Source of the DNA: Hirudo medicinalis
Taxonomy: Eukaryota; Annelida; Clitellata; Hirudinida; Hirudinidae
Assembly (NCBI GenBank): GCA_011800805.1
Contig: MPNW01000698.1
Span: 8,515 to 52,632 of the forward strand
Direction of reading: 5' to 3'
DNA length: 44,118 nucleotides
Position numbers and translations under genes: made by a program. Positions 24,401 through 39,400 of the stretch are shown piece after piece (position 1 is the first letter of the stretch; each line of letters opens with the position of its first letter). The notes under the pieces are model-generated. The model had not been told where the DNA came from and did no database searches. It saw nothing but the letters and a program-made list of their open reading frames with translations.

Positions 24401-27400
24401 TTGAAAAATAATTTGCGAATTATTGCTGAATTGCACGTAGTAACCACCTCTGCCACAAGTCTCGCAACAGACTCCTTGTGCTGAATGAACTCCTTCCTCG
24501 TGCACTCGACTTGTTGCTCCAATTGTGATCGTTGTTTCTGCCACTGGCAGGCGTCATCAACGAAGCGGAACTGAAGTTCGGAAAGAATTCTCTGCTGCCT
24601 CGAATATTCCTTGTCCTTCTTTTCAAACTATTACATTATTATTGTGGGGTTATTAACAGTTAATAATAACAATAATTAATTACAACCTGATACACTGAGA
24701 TTATTAACATCTCCATTTTAAGGAGCAGCATCAATCGAACAATATCACAAAGAAGCTAATTTTAAGAATATGTTTAAATCTTGATCATGCAAACATAGAA
24801 ATAAATTCAACCGAAGAAATATCGTGTGACGTCTTCAGACAAATTGTTATAATGCAACTCGTCACGCATAAGATGAGAGTGAAAGCTCTTGTTGAGTCCC
24901 AACGTAATCTTGAGAGGAGTGATCCCTTCCTCGAGCGTTTAGGCCGTTGAAATCTCCTGACACTCTCGGGGGCCGCACCCGTTGATCAGCCGACGTCTGA
25001 CTTTGAGGACATGGCACCTGCATCCGTCCTATTACCGCTATCTTTAAGCACCTGATGATAGTGCCTTAATCCTTCTGCGACACATCAGTCATTAGCCTTC
25101 TCGAACTGTGTATTTGTTCTTGCTGTGATGGGAACAGCCCTCATGCGGGAAGTACATTCTTCTCTGCGTCACAGACTCTCGAACATTCGCTCCAAAGAGC
25201 AAGAACAAAGAAGTCTTTATTGCACCCTTGACCACCTCCTGGTTATGTCGCCATGCATATCTTCCATGTGCAATTGCATTGCAACTGGAAAGCATTTGCC
25301 GGAGAGTTTGAACCTATCAAACCACAAAAGTTGCAAGATGCCAAGGGAAGTGAGTTGGTCGTAGATGGCTCGTATAACAAAGGTTGGTCGGAGCGGGTAC
25401 ATGCTCCAAATTTCCTTCCACATAATGGCTGGAACGTCACGCATAATATTATCATATCCAATTGAAGCTGAGTGACATCGTTTTGAATATTAATAATATT
25501 ATTATTAATGAGGTTAAACTACAAGTTACTCACAGAAGTCAACTTTCTCCTCAACTCCTGAAGGTCATCTTCGTAGTTTTTGTTCAGACAATCCCACTTA
25601 TTCGTCCACGTGTTCTCATCGCTCGTCCTTCAAATAAATCAGGCATTCATGCACAAATGCCCTAATGCCATAATATATATAACACAGTGTAATATAATGT
25701 AACGTAACATAACATAATATAACATATACATAATTCGTGCATAATCCAATTAATATTTTAACTCGTAATATTTAATTAAAAATAATTCGTGAATATATAT
25801 AAATATTTATCTATTTATTATAATTACAATACCTCCTGCTCTCCAGCTGAGTAATCTGTCCTTGAAGACTTTTCACAAGATCCTCGAGCAGCCTCAAACT
25901 GTTCCCAGTGCTGCCTGTCGCTCCGTCAGAACTTCTTTTGACGTTCTTATCAGGGTCCTCAAACTTCTTACCCATCCTGCCAAACTTTTCGAACCTGAAC
26001 GAGTGGTTTATTACTTGCTACAAATAGTTACCAATGTGGTTAATATCATTAATTACCAATAGATTATTAAATATTACTCTGTTAAAAGACTCTAAAATTA
26101 GTCGAAAATAAATGTGAAATAAAATTTTGTTAAATCTTGCAGTCACCTGGCCTTGAACTCGGACACTCTGGTGAAAGGTGTGGACTTGGTAATGGGTGTT
26201 GTGCCTGCAGAAGAAGTTGATTCAGAACTCGTGTTTTGTGCTGCTAAGGAGGATTGGAGCTGAAATGTCATTGACATTCGTTACAATTCTTTAACAATTT
26301 CATGTGTTTGTTTTAAATGTAGATAATGTTATTATAACTAATTGTTAGGAATTGACATTACTATTAATGATTTTTATATTTAAATATATCTTTGTAATTC
26401 AAATCAGTTCATTTTATTGCTAACCGCTTTAATTTTTTCCTCCAAGCCCTCCTTCTCCACCTTCCACATGGCAGCATCGATGGAAAGTTTGTTTTCGAAT
26501 TCTGATTTTTTGGCTTCAGCAGTGGAGAGTTTCGATGAAATGTCTGCAATTGTTTTGCCCAAAGTCTTCATCTTCTCCTTCATTTCTTCGACCTTTGAAA
26601 ATTGGAATTTCAACATTAAATGTCACTCTTGCAATAATGTCAAATTTTAGAAATTGTCCTATAAATCATAAACATATCATAAACATATCGCCTGCTGTTT
26701 TTATTAACCTTAATTTTGTTTCAATAACCTTTACTTTTATCCTACTTATTATGCTTTAATTGCTTATTTCATTTACTATTGTGTCCGTTCGCTGGGTCTT
26801 GGACAGTTACTGCAAATCAGTTGCAAATCACATCCAAAATAGATAGGTAATGCGTTCAAAAGGGAATGCAGGTTGGCCGAATGTATTGCATTCCTGCGGC
26901 GGTGATAGCAACAATAGCAATGTGTCGTGATCGCAACCCAACCTGCACCGCCAGGGAGCGCCCTCGGGTATGTAAATAGTAGATCGATTAAAAAGTGACT
27001 TCGCATCCTGTTCGGGTACACAAGGCACTCAAAAGATTGGCTGAATAAAAGCAAATAAAGCTTTCACTGTTGGCGGCTACTTTAAACATTTGAGTCAATA
27101 GCATTCCTCAAAACTAAAAAAAAAAGATATGGCTACCTGGCCTTAACTCTGCTTAAAAGGCTAAATAAAGAGCTTAGCAGCTAAACTGTAAAGTCCAAAT
27201 CATCTCAGTGAAGCAAAGAAGTTGAGTAAAATAAATAAGTGAATAAAAAGCTGAATTGAAAGTGATGGTCCTCATTTAACTGGACGAGGAACTTTGATGG
27301 CATTTCCATGTTGTTATTGTAAAATAAATAGAAGTTATTTTTCTACCCGGTCAGCTTTGCACTTCAAGGCGTCTTTTTCTTCGTTCCATGCAATGGTCGC

Positions 27401-30400
27401 CAAATCGAAACGATGCCTCAAATCAGACAAAGCTCTGCGTGAGTTCTGCAAAACAAGCAGCTGGGAATCACATTCCTTCCTGAGCAGCTGGTTGCTGGCC
27501 TGTAGCTGTTTGCTTATTTCTCTCATTTGCTGGGCCTGGGTGTCATAGTATTCTTCTAGCGTGGCTTTCTCGGCGCGCCAATGTAACTCCAATTGATTCA
27601 GCTTTGCTCGTAGGCAAGCTATGACTTCTGCGGCATCTGGGGAAAAGTTATTCTTGGCGACCGATGATGATGATGATGATGAATCCTCAGGAGCCGTCAT
27701 CGAAGTTTGAGGTAGCGAAAGCGAAAGAGATTCGGGTCTTTGTTGCTTCTGGAAGATTGTATAATAATTTTCAATTGAAATTTATTAATGGTTTTGCAGA
27801 CAAGAGAAACATACTTTTATGGAAGTTGGAGATCCAGTCATTCCAACAACAGCTTCTGAATTAGAAGCAGCAGAAGGAACCTGTTGTGAACTGAGTTGGA
27901 TCAACTCATGCCTCAGACTCTCCAGTTGCCTTTTGCTCCTGTTGAGCTCTTCATTAAGTTTGAATTTCTCTGAAATTAAACTTTCCTTTTCTTTCATCAT
28001 CTGTTTGTAAGCATCACTCGGAGTGAAGTTGGTGTTGTCATTGCTATTCGTCGATTGTAATTTTTGATTGGCCGCCGTGAGGAGCAGGTCTGAGGCATGG
28101 GCTTTTTCCTCGGCCAGTTTCACTTTCTCTTCCATTTCCGATATCTTTTTTTCAGCTTCGTCTTTGAATGTCTTAAAAATCTCCTTTAATTCCGCTAAAT
28201 TTATTTCGATCTTCCTTTTCTCAGCAGCCAATTGCTTAAATTTATCTTCCAATTCCTTACATTCTGCATCAGCTTTTATCGTTGACGAAGCAGCGACAGT
28301 TTTTCCCAACTTGACTCCTTCAAGTTTCGCTTTCGTTTCCCAGACATCCAAAGCTGCTTTTGCTTCCTGATATTTTTCCTGCGCGGTACGAAGTTCGTTC
28401 TGAATTCTTCTTAATTCAGCGTTCGTCATGCCGAGGTCGCAGTCTCTTGCCTGGAGCTTCCTGATGATTTGTCGTATCGTTTTGTCCATGTCACTTACCT
28501 GAGTAGTAATTCATTATGAATTATAAGTATTTAATTCATAGTTTATATCGCGAGATTAATTATTAATTCCAGCTATTAAAAGAAGCAATCCATCCTACTT
28601 GATTTCCCTTTTCAGTCAACTTGCGGTTGATTTGTTGGAGGAAATCATCCTTCTCTTTGAGTCTGTCGTCTCTTCTTCTCAGCTGTTCGTCGAGTTGTTT
28701 CAGTTGTTGTTCCTTCTCGAGAAGTTGTTCTTTCAAGTTGGACGTCTCCATCTCCAGTGACGTCAGTTGATCCTTGGTGGAGACGAGTTCACTTTGAGTG
28801 TTTCTCAAGGACACTTCCGCAACAATCGTAGCTTCAGTACTCTCTCGCAAGGCTTTGTCTCTCTCTCTGCCTGATCGTTCCTGGAGTGATAGTCAATGAT
28901 AATGACGAGATGGTGACGATTGTGATGACGATGGAATCGAGTGGAGGGTAGTGATGATGGAGGAATGTTTTAAACCATGAGAAATCTCGAATAAGTTCAT
29001 GTGAAGAGTGGCAGCGCATGCTGTTGATAAAGCTGTAACAGGCCACGAACCTTCTCAGCAATGAGTTTGTTCTTTTGTTGGATGATGTCATCTTTTGAAG
29101 AGATCATCTCACTCAGTTGTTTCACTTCCTTCTCAGCATCTTCACGTTCCTTGACCGCCATGTTCAACTCTCTTTCCCAATGCTTTTCTTGTTTCTTCGT
29201 AGATTCACAATGCTGGAGAATTAAATTGTGAACTTTGTATTCCAAGTAATTTATGTAATTAATAATTAATTCGGAATGTTTGAAAGACATAAATCCGCAA
29301 ATGAAAAACCCTTAAGATGTGATTTTGTCAAAATATAAATAAATGCTTGCAGCTTTTACTGAGGGGACATATTTGTTAGGAATTATAAACAATAAAATTG
29401 GTTAAAAGTTGATGACCAGAAGTCCTCGTAAAGGGACAGCAAATGAACCTCTTCAACTTTCAGCTTGAGGTTTTTATTTTCATCGTTTAATTTCTCAATC
29501 TTCCTCCCCAATTCTACTTTTATCTGAGACTCCTGAAGTAGAATAATTATTAAATTGATGAGATTTAATATTAGTCAAATGACTTTTATTCTGTACGATG
29601 ATATTTTTGTAGATTGAACTAAAGTCAATTTATTTAACTGTACTTGTTCGACAATGATAACAATCAGATCCTGCACTGGGTATGATCAACTCATGATCAA
29701 CTTACCCTTTCAATATCTTCGCCTGCAGCCTTCCACCTGACCTGGTACTTCTTCATCTCCATGTAACTGTCATCCAATTTCTTCCTGAGTTCCTTCAGTT
29801 GTCTTTCCATTTCCTGCTTCTCCCACCTCCACGAAGCAGGTTCCTTCGTTCTTGGTGGTGCAACTGGCACTGAAGCACTTGCAGTGGCTAAAGTTGGTGA
29901 AGTTGTCGCGGTGGTTGAAGTCGTGGTTATGGTCGGAGTGGTGGTCGGTGACGAGTCGCTCTTTGATTCACCTTTCACCTCTGTTTCTTTTTGTTCTCTT
30001 GTTTTTTCGAGCTGTGGTTCATTATCATAAATTCATTCCCCATCATCATCAACATCATCCTAGAATTGATGCAATATTTGCAATGTTATGGTGACATGTC
30101 ATCCTAATCATCTCTGATAGAATTTTATTGACATTGGTTCATTGAATCGATTACAGAACTGTCGTATAATAAAATTGTTCAATGAAGTTTAACCACTCAA
30201 TGTTCGTATATCTATATTTAGGACCTCTTTGGTGACCTTGAGGAGGTCATCCTTGAGATTCTCGTGAGTTTCCTTCAAAGTGTTCAATCTTTCCTTCAAC
30301 GTGCTGATTTGATCGTTCGATGCTTTCAACTGTTTCTGGCAGAGTGATAGCTGTGGAGTGCATAAGCAGCTAATTGTTGTGAAATCGTCATCATCATATC

Positions 30401-33400
30401 ATCGCATTACAATTCCATCACATCACCATATTATCACATTACCACATCGTCACATTACCATATTATCATTGCAGTGTAACATACGAGTCGGTTAGTAAAT
30501 TATATTCCCGAAGTCACAACTCATCTCTAAGAGATTAATTATTGTTAATTAGTAACTCATCATCCTCAAGACATCCATGCTGGTCAACATGACGAAGAAG
30601 AGCAACAATCACTTGCCTCTTGTTGTGTGATGTCCTTCTCGTGTTGTTTGAGTTTCTTCTCGTCGTTCATTGAAGGTTCATCAACCAACTTCATTCGAAC
30701 TTCGGCTGCTTCTGATTTTCGCTTCTCTTCGCATAACATTTTTTGCAGGATTTGGATTTGTTTCTGAGGATGTCAATCGGTGAAATAAGATTAATTGAAA
30801 TAATATTTTATTTATTTTATTTTATTTAACAAAGTTTTTACGAGAACTTAAACTCTCGAGCTGATGTAATATTGATAAATATTGTTCGAATATGTTATTT
30901 AATAACAAATAAACAGCGAATAATAACAGATAAATAATAAATAATAATAGAACGAAATGTATAAGTTGTTCATTATTTAACTTAATTTTTCTACAAACAT
31001 TTGTGCAAAGCAAAGAGCTTGCAATAATGTTGGCGCCAAAAGAAGCAGGTGCTGCAACATGGTTCCATGTTTTTCAATTCGAAAGATTGTTATCGACCGC
31101 TGACGTCAGCATTTTATCGAGCGTATAATCGTTATCGAGTCAATCAACAAATCAACTCAAGCTTTAAGTTGAGTCTTAAGCTTTTTGAGATAAAATTTGA
31201 GGAGCAAATACGTAAACTGTACAACAAAACAACTTATTTCGAACATCCGTTGTTGAGATTAAAGATTTATATTAAAAAATAATATTCTTACTAAAATTCT
31301 TACTACTCACTAAAGTGTATTAAATATATTAATCTTATTAAAAGTACATTAAATATATTATTCGTATTATCTTGTGGTGTAATATTTTCAGGTTTTATTG
31401 GTTTCTTTTCTTTAAAAAAGTCAATTAACGATGTACAAGAGAAACCAACAAGAGCACATAACAACATAATTACCCTGAGTGCATCAAGATCTGATTGTTC
31501 TTTTTTGTGGATGTTTTCTGCTGTGCTTGGAGTGTCGGAGTCCTTCTTTTCTCGTAACCTGTTTGAACAACATTCCGTTGTAAACATTTTTAACGTTACT
31601 AATGCTCGTAAAAGTTTCTAATTACATATAGAAAAGTTTTAAGCAAAAAAGTCATTACAAATATAGCTATAAATTATGTAGTAACACTAATGGAATTAAA
31701 TGATAAACACCCAGAAACTCACTCTTCTAACTCCTTTTGCGTGGATTCAGCTCTCTCAGTAACCAATTTGAGGAGATCAGAAACAACGCAATTCTTCTTC
31801 TTCAAGTCCTCCAACTCCTCAGACAAAAGGTCTTCCCTCCTCTTGAAAGCATCCATCAACCTTCCCATGTCTTCTCTTCCCTCTGAAATCTCATTCTCCA
31901 GTTGTTCAATCTCTTCTTCTCTTTGTAAGACTATCTTTCTATTACTTTCTGAAAGCATATCATGAATTACAGACCGCAGACCAAACATTCAGATAATGTT
32001 AGAATCAAACCGATTATTTTGTTGTTTGATGTCGTAGTTATAAACTGGTTAAATAATTTGTGATATTTTTTATTTATATTCCCTAATCAAGTTAGATTAA
32101 AACGTTAGATGGCGTTAACAACCGAAAGTCTGAAGTCAAATAAAAAATGTTTAACGACTAAATTAACTGAACTCTCACTTAGTTCTCCTTCCAGTTCAAT
32201 GATTCTTTCCTTCATGAAGTCCTTACTGTTCCTGTCCAATTCTTCCTTCCTCGAAGAAATATCAGACGATGGCTCCCATTTCTCAAGTTTCGTTCTCAAC
32301 TTCGAACAATCTGCTTCCAAATCTACAATCTTTCTCTGGGACTTTTTGTTTTCCTCTTCAAAAATTAAAACCTGGAATAAAATTATTTCAGAAATTTATT
32401 GCTGTAATTAATCACAAATTATTGTATACATTATTATACTGAATTTCTAAACGTTTTTAAAGCAAATGAAATAATAAAAATTCGTAATATGGAAAAAGTT
32501 CAATAGTCCATAAATAGGACATGTTGACATGTTGACGTGTTGATCAATTAATAACCTGTTGTCTGATTTCATTCCAGTCTCCAGTTTGATCCTTTGAGAA
32601 ATCAACTGTCCTGAACTTCATCCTCAAAAACTCTTTGTTAAATTTGCTCATTTTCTCCTCCAAATCATGAATTGAGGACCTGAGCAGAACGTTCTCACTT
32701 TTAAGGGCTTCCATTGACGACCAATTGTCTCCAGATCCAGGTTCATTCGTAGAAAATCCTGGAAAAATTTTAACTTTTAATTTCTTATTTAAATCATATT
32801 CGTGTAATTTTAAATTGGGAACTATTGTTTTGATAAAATATTATATTGACATTCATATTAATTGCATCTGTTAGCAGATACGAATGTTTACCAGTGTTGA
32901 CTTTTCCTCGTAAGCTGTCATTTTCAAGCTTCAAAGACACCACCTCCTGTTCCAAGGTCTTGACTTTGGACCTCAGTAGAAGGGCTTCCTGCTCGAGGAT
33001 TTCTGCTTGGATACGAGCATCGAGGTAGACTCTCGTCTCCTCTTCCTCTTCTCTCACTCTCGCCATTTTCTTGAGCCTTCCGATTCTTCCGCTGACGCTT
33101 ATGCTTCCGAGTTCAATGTGTTCGTCCTCCAATGACTTACTTTTGACCATCTGACAAGCCACTGAGGGAGTACCTGATGATTGTGCACCTGCTGGTTTTT
33201 TAACAGATCGTTCGGCGTATTGATTTCTTTCGATCAGTTTGACTTTGAGTTTGTCAATATCTCGTGCGAGGCTCATGACTGATTCTTCGTGGTTGACGTC
33301 CCTGCCTGCCATGGAACGAGTTAGGAAGAGTCCACTATTCATGGTATCTGTTGGTACATTGAGTAATTAATGTCATGCATGGAAGACATGTGAGAAACCA

Positions 33401-36400
33401 TTAATGATCAAAATTCAATAATGATAAAATAGAATTATAAATATAAGCAATAATGAAATCCTAATTTACAGAATCAGAAACCAATTATTCTTGTTTCGGA
33501 AACTTTATTATGTCAAGTCTTTTTTACATTTTTATCGAATTAATGAATGCATTCAAATAATTGCAACCGTTGTTAATAAGAATGAGCCCTTGAATTAGCA
33601 TAATAACGAGGAGTTGTGTAAATAAAATCCTCAACTATTACAATAGGCATGAGAATTAATATGGAATTAATAATAACGTAAAATCCATAAAAAGAAAAAC
33701 CATGAAATATATGACAACTAATAATCAAAAATAAATAACATAATGCAATCCAGGTGAACATAAGATCAGCCTCCCTACCACCTGCGGATGACTCAAGAAT
33801 TCCAAACGAAGTGGCTCTTGATCGCATTTGTTTGACTTCATTGAGAAGGACTTCATAACTTGAATCAATTTCATCCAATCTTCTTCTCAAAACCTTCGCC
33901 TGAATTTACAAGACAAGAGCTTCAATTATGAATAGAAATTCGCGGAAATAAAAATTTATTTTGATGAATAAATTCGTTTTAGTTGGAATGATTTGCTGGT
34001 TTTGCATTTGAATAAAAGGTTTTTGTTAATCTTATAAATAATGTAATGTAATATAATATAATATTATAAATTTAAAAAATGTAGTTCCACAATAAGGTTT
34101 TATACCTCTGATTCACTAAGTTCAATCTGCAGCTTAAGCTCCTGCTCTCGTTCAGCCGCCTCAGCAGAGGACCCAGCCCTGGGCGCAGCAGTGGCTTGCT
34201 TAGCAGAAGCCAACTTTGTCAGCTGATGATTGACACTTTCTAACTCCTCCTCCATCTCCGCCATTTTCTTTCTCATGACGATAATTTCCTCTTCGCTGAA
34301 CTTGAGTTGTTCTCGTAGATCGTGTTCTCTCTCGAGGCTGTCATTTAGGTCCCTCATTATCAGTTGAAGGTCAACCGAAGGTGACGGGGTCTTAGGAATC
34401 GTGGGGGAGTGAATGTGCTGTTGTTAGAAAATTTTATGTAAGTTGAACCATATTGAAAGCAGCGGTTGATGTCAGTAAGTTGTTCAACAAATAGCAGCTG
34501 TTTGATATCGAATGTTTTTAAATTTTGTTCAAGTGTAGCTAGAACATTTCACGTGCAATATTATTCAACTATTCCAGCAAATATTTATAGTTATTGTGGA
34601 TCTAAAATGCATCAACAAATATCATGCATTGTTAAGCAGCTTGTAAAACGCCTTCTTTTTTTTTAAATCATCTTCAAAGGGAAACGTTTTGATTTTAAAA
34701 ACTTATGTTTCGCATTATGATTTGCACTGGGAGGTTGATGAAATAATTACTAATTATTACTAAAGAACTAGAATTATTTGGATAAATTGCTCTCTGAACT
34801 CTGAGGCATGCAAAAAAATGAACTGAATGATGATAGATTGCAGAGAGGAGTCAATGCAAACGTTGTTTATGAGCTTAATATTTGAAACTAACTCCTCCAA
34901 GTATAAAGTTACAATCTAGCATCTTTACAAGCATTTACGTCAGTACAAACATGGTTCAGTGTTGGGTCAGTCTTTCAAATTAGTTAGAAGCAGCTTTGAA
35001 GGGGACATGATATTTGTTTCTTCAACTATTTAGGATCTATTTCTTATCATTAAGTTCATGTAAAACAATTGAACCGTCGCATGTGGATTAAGTTTTGTAG
35101 AAAGATAAAAAACTCATTAGGTCACCCATTTCGTAACGAAGGACGCGAAAATATGAAATGTGTAACCAATGACATTGCTGAAACAACGAAACATTAAGAC
35201 ACCAAGTTCTCCTTTTCAACAAAATTAAAAAAATGGAACGAGACAATGTGAAGCGAACAAATAAATGAATGTTTTTCTGGCTTCAAGATGTTTGAATCTT
35301 CGAAATTCCAGCAGATGCTATCATCAACGATTATCTCATCATACGCTTAGAATAAGCGTGTGTTTCCGATGTCCGCAATGCTTCGACACAACCATTACGA
35401 AGAGGATAATTACATTTCTCAACAATTTATCAGCTAAACCAAATGCTCTGATTGCATGAACTGACCTTTTCACTTCCCATTTGTGCAGATGTAAAGATGC
35501 AGAACCTTTTCCTCCCTTCAAAAAGAACAAAGTTTTTTTCTAAATTTATTTTCAGTCAATTTTGATTTAAAAACGTTCTCATTCAACCTGAACAAAATCT
35601 TAAGCGAGTTGGGTATCGAAAATAACTTTAACGCACGAGCATTATAAATTGAATATCATTGGCCATATTAAGAATAAAAATATTATTGTTTAACTTGTTC
35701 AGATGTGGTTAATTCTAATTAACACTCTCTCTCCACTCACAATTGTTGAGGTAACTCAAAATATTAACACTAAAACAACTACAAATAAATCCGGATTTAA
35801 TAGCTTTAACTTGCAAATAAACGTTTTACGAAAGTGTTTGAAGCAATTGAATAATGAAATATCAGTTTAAAAGCAAGGTTATTGCGGCAAGGATAGTGAA
35901 GTGTTGAAAGTTGTTAATAAGCAAGTAATATATTCCACTCGTTTGTGAACATTCCATCCTTCCAAACCATCCTGAACTTCCTGGCACCATTTTAAAGTGT
36001 GACCTCATTTGGAGTTTCAAGAAATAATTGCCAGTTGTTCCTTTCGTTGGTAATTTGTTGTACCTTACTTGTTGAACTTAAGTCGTTGTTCAAGTTTTAA
36101 ATGCGTCTGCTGCGGCCACTGGTACCACTTTAAATAATCACATTTTGAACTTCATAGTATTGAGCATTGCTGTGAACATTGTTACAATCTATTCACTGCT
36201 TCATCGTGTAATCACCATCACCACCAATTCATGTTTTAACCATTTTGAGCCTCGCAATCACCACTTCAACCATATTGACCATCCTCTAAACCAGTGGCGT
36301 TGTGCGAATGCTTCGTTATCCTTAAACGTAGCAGCTACTGCTGGCGTGTTGCTGTTGCATGCGAAAAACAGATAGCAACCGCGCTAGATTCACTTTTGCA

Positions 36401-39400
36401 AAAGTGAGTGAATGAATGGGTGGGTAAATTGAGAAGGCGAGAAAAAAAGAATGGTGATACGAAATGAATGGTTCTAATAAATCTGGGTCAACAATTTAGT
36501 TTTATCAAATAATAACAGAACAAGGTTTAATTGGTTTGGTTTTTTTTTACATATTTTCCTTTTTTTCCTTTCGAATGGATTTGAAAGATGCGACATTTTA
36601 ATAATCAAGATCACAATATTAGCTTCATAACAACATAACAACCACCACAATTCCTCCAAATACGTCATCATCGTTATCATTATCACCAGTGAATACACTC
36701 CGTATAGATAGGAAGTGCATGTTTTATGCAAATTTCTCGTACATCAAGCAATGGAATGTATTCAAATTTGGACATTATGTCACTTTACCACATATAAAAC
36801 ACCTTGTAAAATTTGGACTTCATAGAATAATTAAAACTCGTAAATTACGTAAAAATGTGTTTTGGCGTCCAAAAAAGATAGGAAGGGGTTTGCATGTGAG
36901 CTATAAAATTAATTTGACAAGGTGCAAATGAACTTCAAAGAAGGTTTCTGTGGCTGTGGTATATAAACATGATACATTTAAGAAATGTTCTTTTTTAGTT
37001 TATTAATAATAGTTTAGTGATGGGCAGAGGTAAAACATTGTCCGAAAATGAGAATGGGGGGGATTGAAACTTTCAAGAAAGCTAATTGTTCAAGATCGAG
37101 GATTGCTAAAGAGCTCAACAGGCTCATAAATGTTATTTCTAATTATTTGAATGCTCCTGAAGACTATGGAATCAAGAAATCTCCTGGAAGAAAGAAGAAA
37201 TTGTCTGCCAAACAGGAGAGCCTGCTGGTGAGGAGAGCATCGTTTGGTAAATTTTTACGTATATTACGAGGTTCTACCCAGCAGACAGTTGTTCAAATTA
37301 TATTTCATTAATCAATTGTTTAATGTTGCGCAATGGCGATGTTGATGTCGAATTACCGTGAGATTTATAATTTTATTTTACGATGCCAAGATGTCATTGT
37401 CATTGTTGTTTGAACCAATATAGCAATGCGAGCAACAAATGTGCATAATAATATAATAATACTAGTATTATTATTGCTATTGCTAATAACACTATTAGAA
37501 ATATTAAATAAGAATAATAATAATCCGATTGCAAAAAGAATTGAAAACAATGAAATCCTACTTGTTCCTCTCTGATTTTCTCCATCTCTGCCCTGAGAGC
37601 CAACTTTTCTGCCTCCGCTTCGACAAGCAGACCTGAGACTCTTTCCAATTCGTGTTCGTAACTTACCGCCCTCTCCGCTGTCATTTCCATTTGTTCATGC
37701 AACTTCACGGACACCTCTTTGGCCATACTGAGTTCTTCTTCGATTTCGAAGATGCGTCTCTTTAGCAGCCCAGCTTGACCTTCACCTCCTTCTGGGCCCA
37801 ATTCCTCCATTTTGGCATCACATGTTTGATATCGATGTCTTTCTTCGTCCAATCGTTTGTCCAATTCCAACTGTTCGCACCTTTGAACGATTTAAATGTT
37901 AATTTGTGATGTCATTGTCTCAATAAACAACTAATGTTTGTTCATGACGTCGTTTTCATATTGTTACCTCTTCTCGATCTTCCTCAATTTAAATTGAAGA
38001 ATTCTGCAGTTTTTGGCAGTTGATTCCAACTCTTTCTGAAGTTCTCTGAATTCCAAAGCCTCGTCTTCTCTGAATTGATCGTGAAGTTCTTCCATTTCCA
38101 ACCTGGCTTCCCTCAAATCATGACGAAGTTCTAAATTCTCTTCCATGGCATCAGCGTATCTCTTATCCATCTCTGTCATTCTATCAAACGTAAAACTGTA
38201 TCAGAAATTATCAATTAAGGTCTAATAACAATTAAAATTATATAATAATCAGCAATGTCCTGGGTCACTTGAAAAAGATCATCGCCTTTTATAATCACAA
38301 TAATGAGGTCAGCTAGTTTTGTAATGACAAAAATCTCTGGTTGACAAGATAAGATAATAAAGTGGTAGATTTCAACGCATTGAAACCACTATGATATGAC
38401 TGTCACTACCATATGCAGAAGACCAAAGAACTTTAGATTGCTTGAGTAACTCAACTTAAGCAAATGATCAAATAATTGCTCACCTGTTTTTCATTTCAAG
38501 AATTTCCTTCTCTCCACTGACCAAGGCTCCTCTCTCCTCTGGCGAAAGATTCATTCGATCGAAGAGTCTCTCGTTTTCAGCTGTCAGTTTCTGGATGTTA
38601 GCTTCAGCTGACTTCAACTTGCCATCATACCTCTCCTTCATTTCCTCCATTTGTCGCTTCTTGTCGGCCAGGAGGTCGACGGCTGCCTGCTTCTGTCGCT
38701 CGAGTCGTTCACATTTCTCGACCAAATCAACGACTTTTTCTCGTAAAGTGCTTCCATTGGAAAATCCTCCTTCAAGTGCTCTGTCACTTGCGTCTTCAAA
38801 ATGACGCGGAGAACTGAGGCTTTCGAAAGAACCGCTTTCATCGCTGTCGCTGCTGCCGACGTCCGACCTGGAAGATGGAAGTGAATGAAGTCAGTCAGAA
38901 AATACATCAGTAAATTATTATAAAATAAAAAATTAATTTATTCTTAAATAGTATATTTATGATATTCGGTAGATATGTACATTTTGATATTTCCCTCACT
39001 TTGCCCCCAAAAATGGATGTATGAAAGATAATATATATTACATAAATATTATATATTTTATATAAGTACATTAATATTATAGTAATATTTATGATATAGT
39101 ATGCAGTTAACATATAATAATTATAATTGTTACATCAATTTCAAGATAAACTCAGCTGGTTTCGTTAAAACTGCTACCACATGAATTCAATATTCGGTGT
39201 TGATATTGTTGATCGTCAAGGAGCTCAAATGACGAATCAAAAACTATCCCTGGGAGTCCTCACTTTCTCTTCATGATTCCATCTCCTTCTTCCTCTTCTT
39301 CCATCCTTCCACTACCCTTGCTACTTTTGCTGTTGTTGTTGCCGCGTCTGTTATCGGCTTGGGCGCCTGCAGTTGTTGCTTCTTTGTCGTCCGTTTGTTT

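Noticed and set aside
35468..35520. Exon-like minus-strand segment (TTTTTGAAG|GGAGG...GTGAAAAG|GTCAGT) in the largest MTCL-like intron.
   Set aside because: It is 53 bases long, while the flanking exons meet in phase 0, so including it would break the frame.
36689..36931. An 80-residue plus-strand open frame just left of the Tc1-like fragment.
   Set aside because: No similarity to transposases or other families that I can recognise, and no splice or start context.
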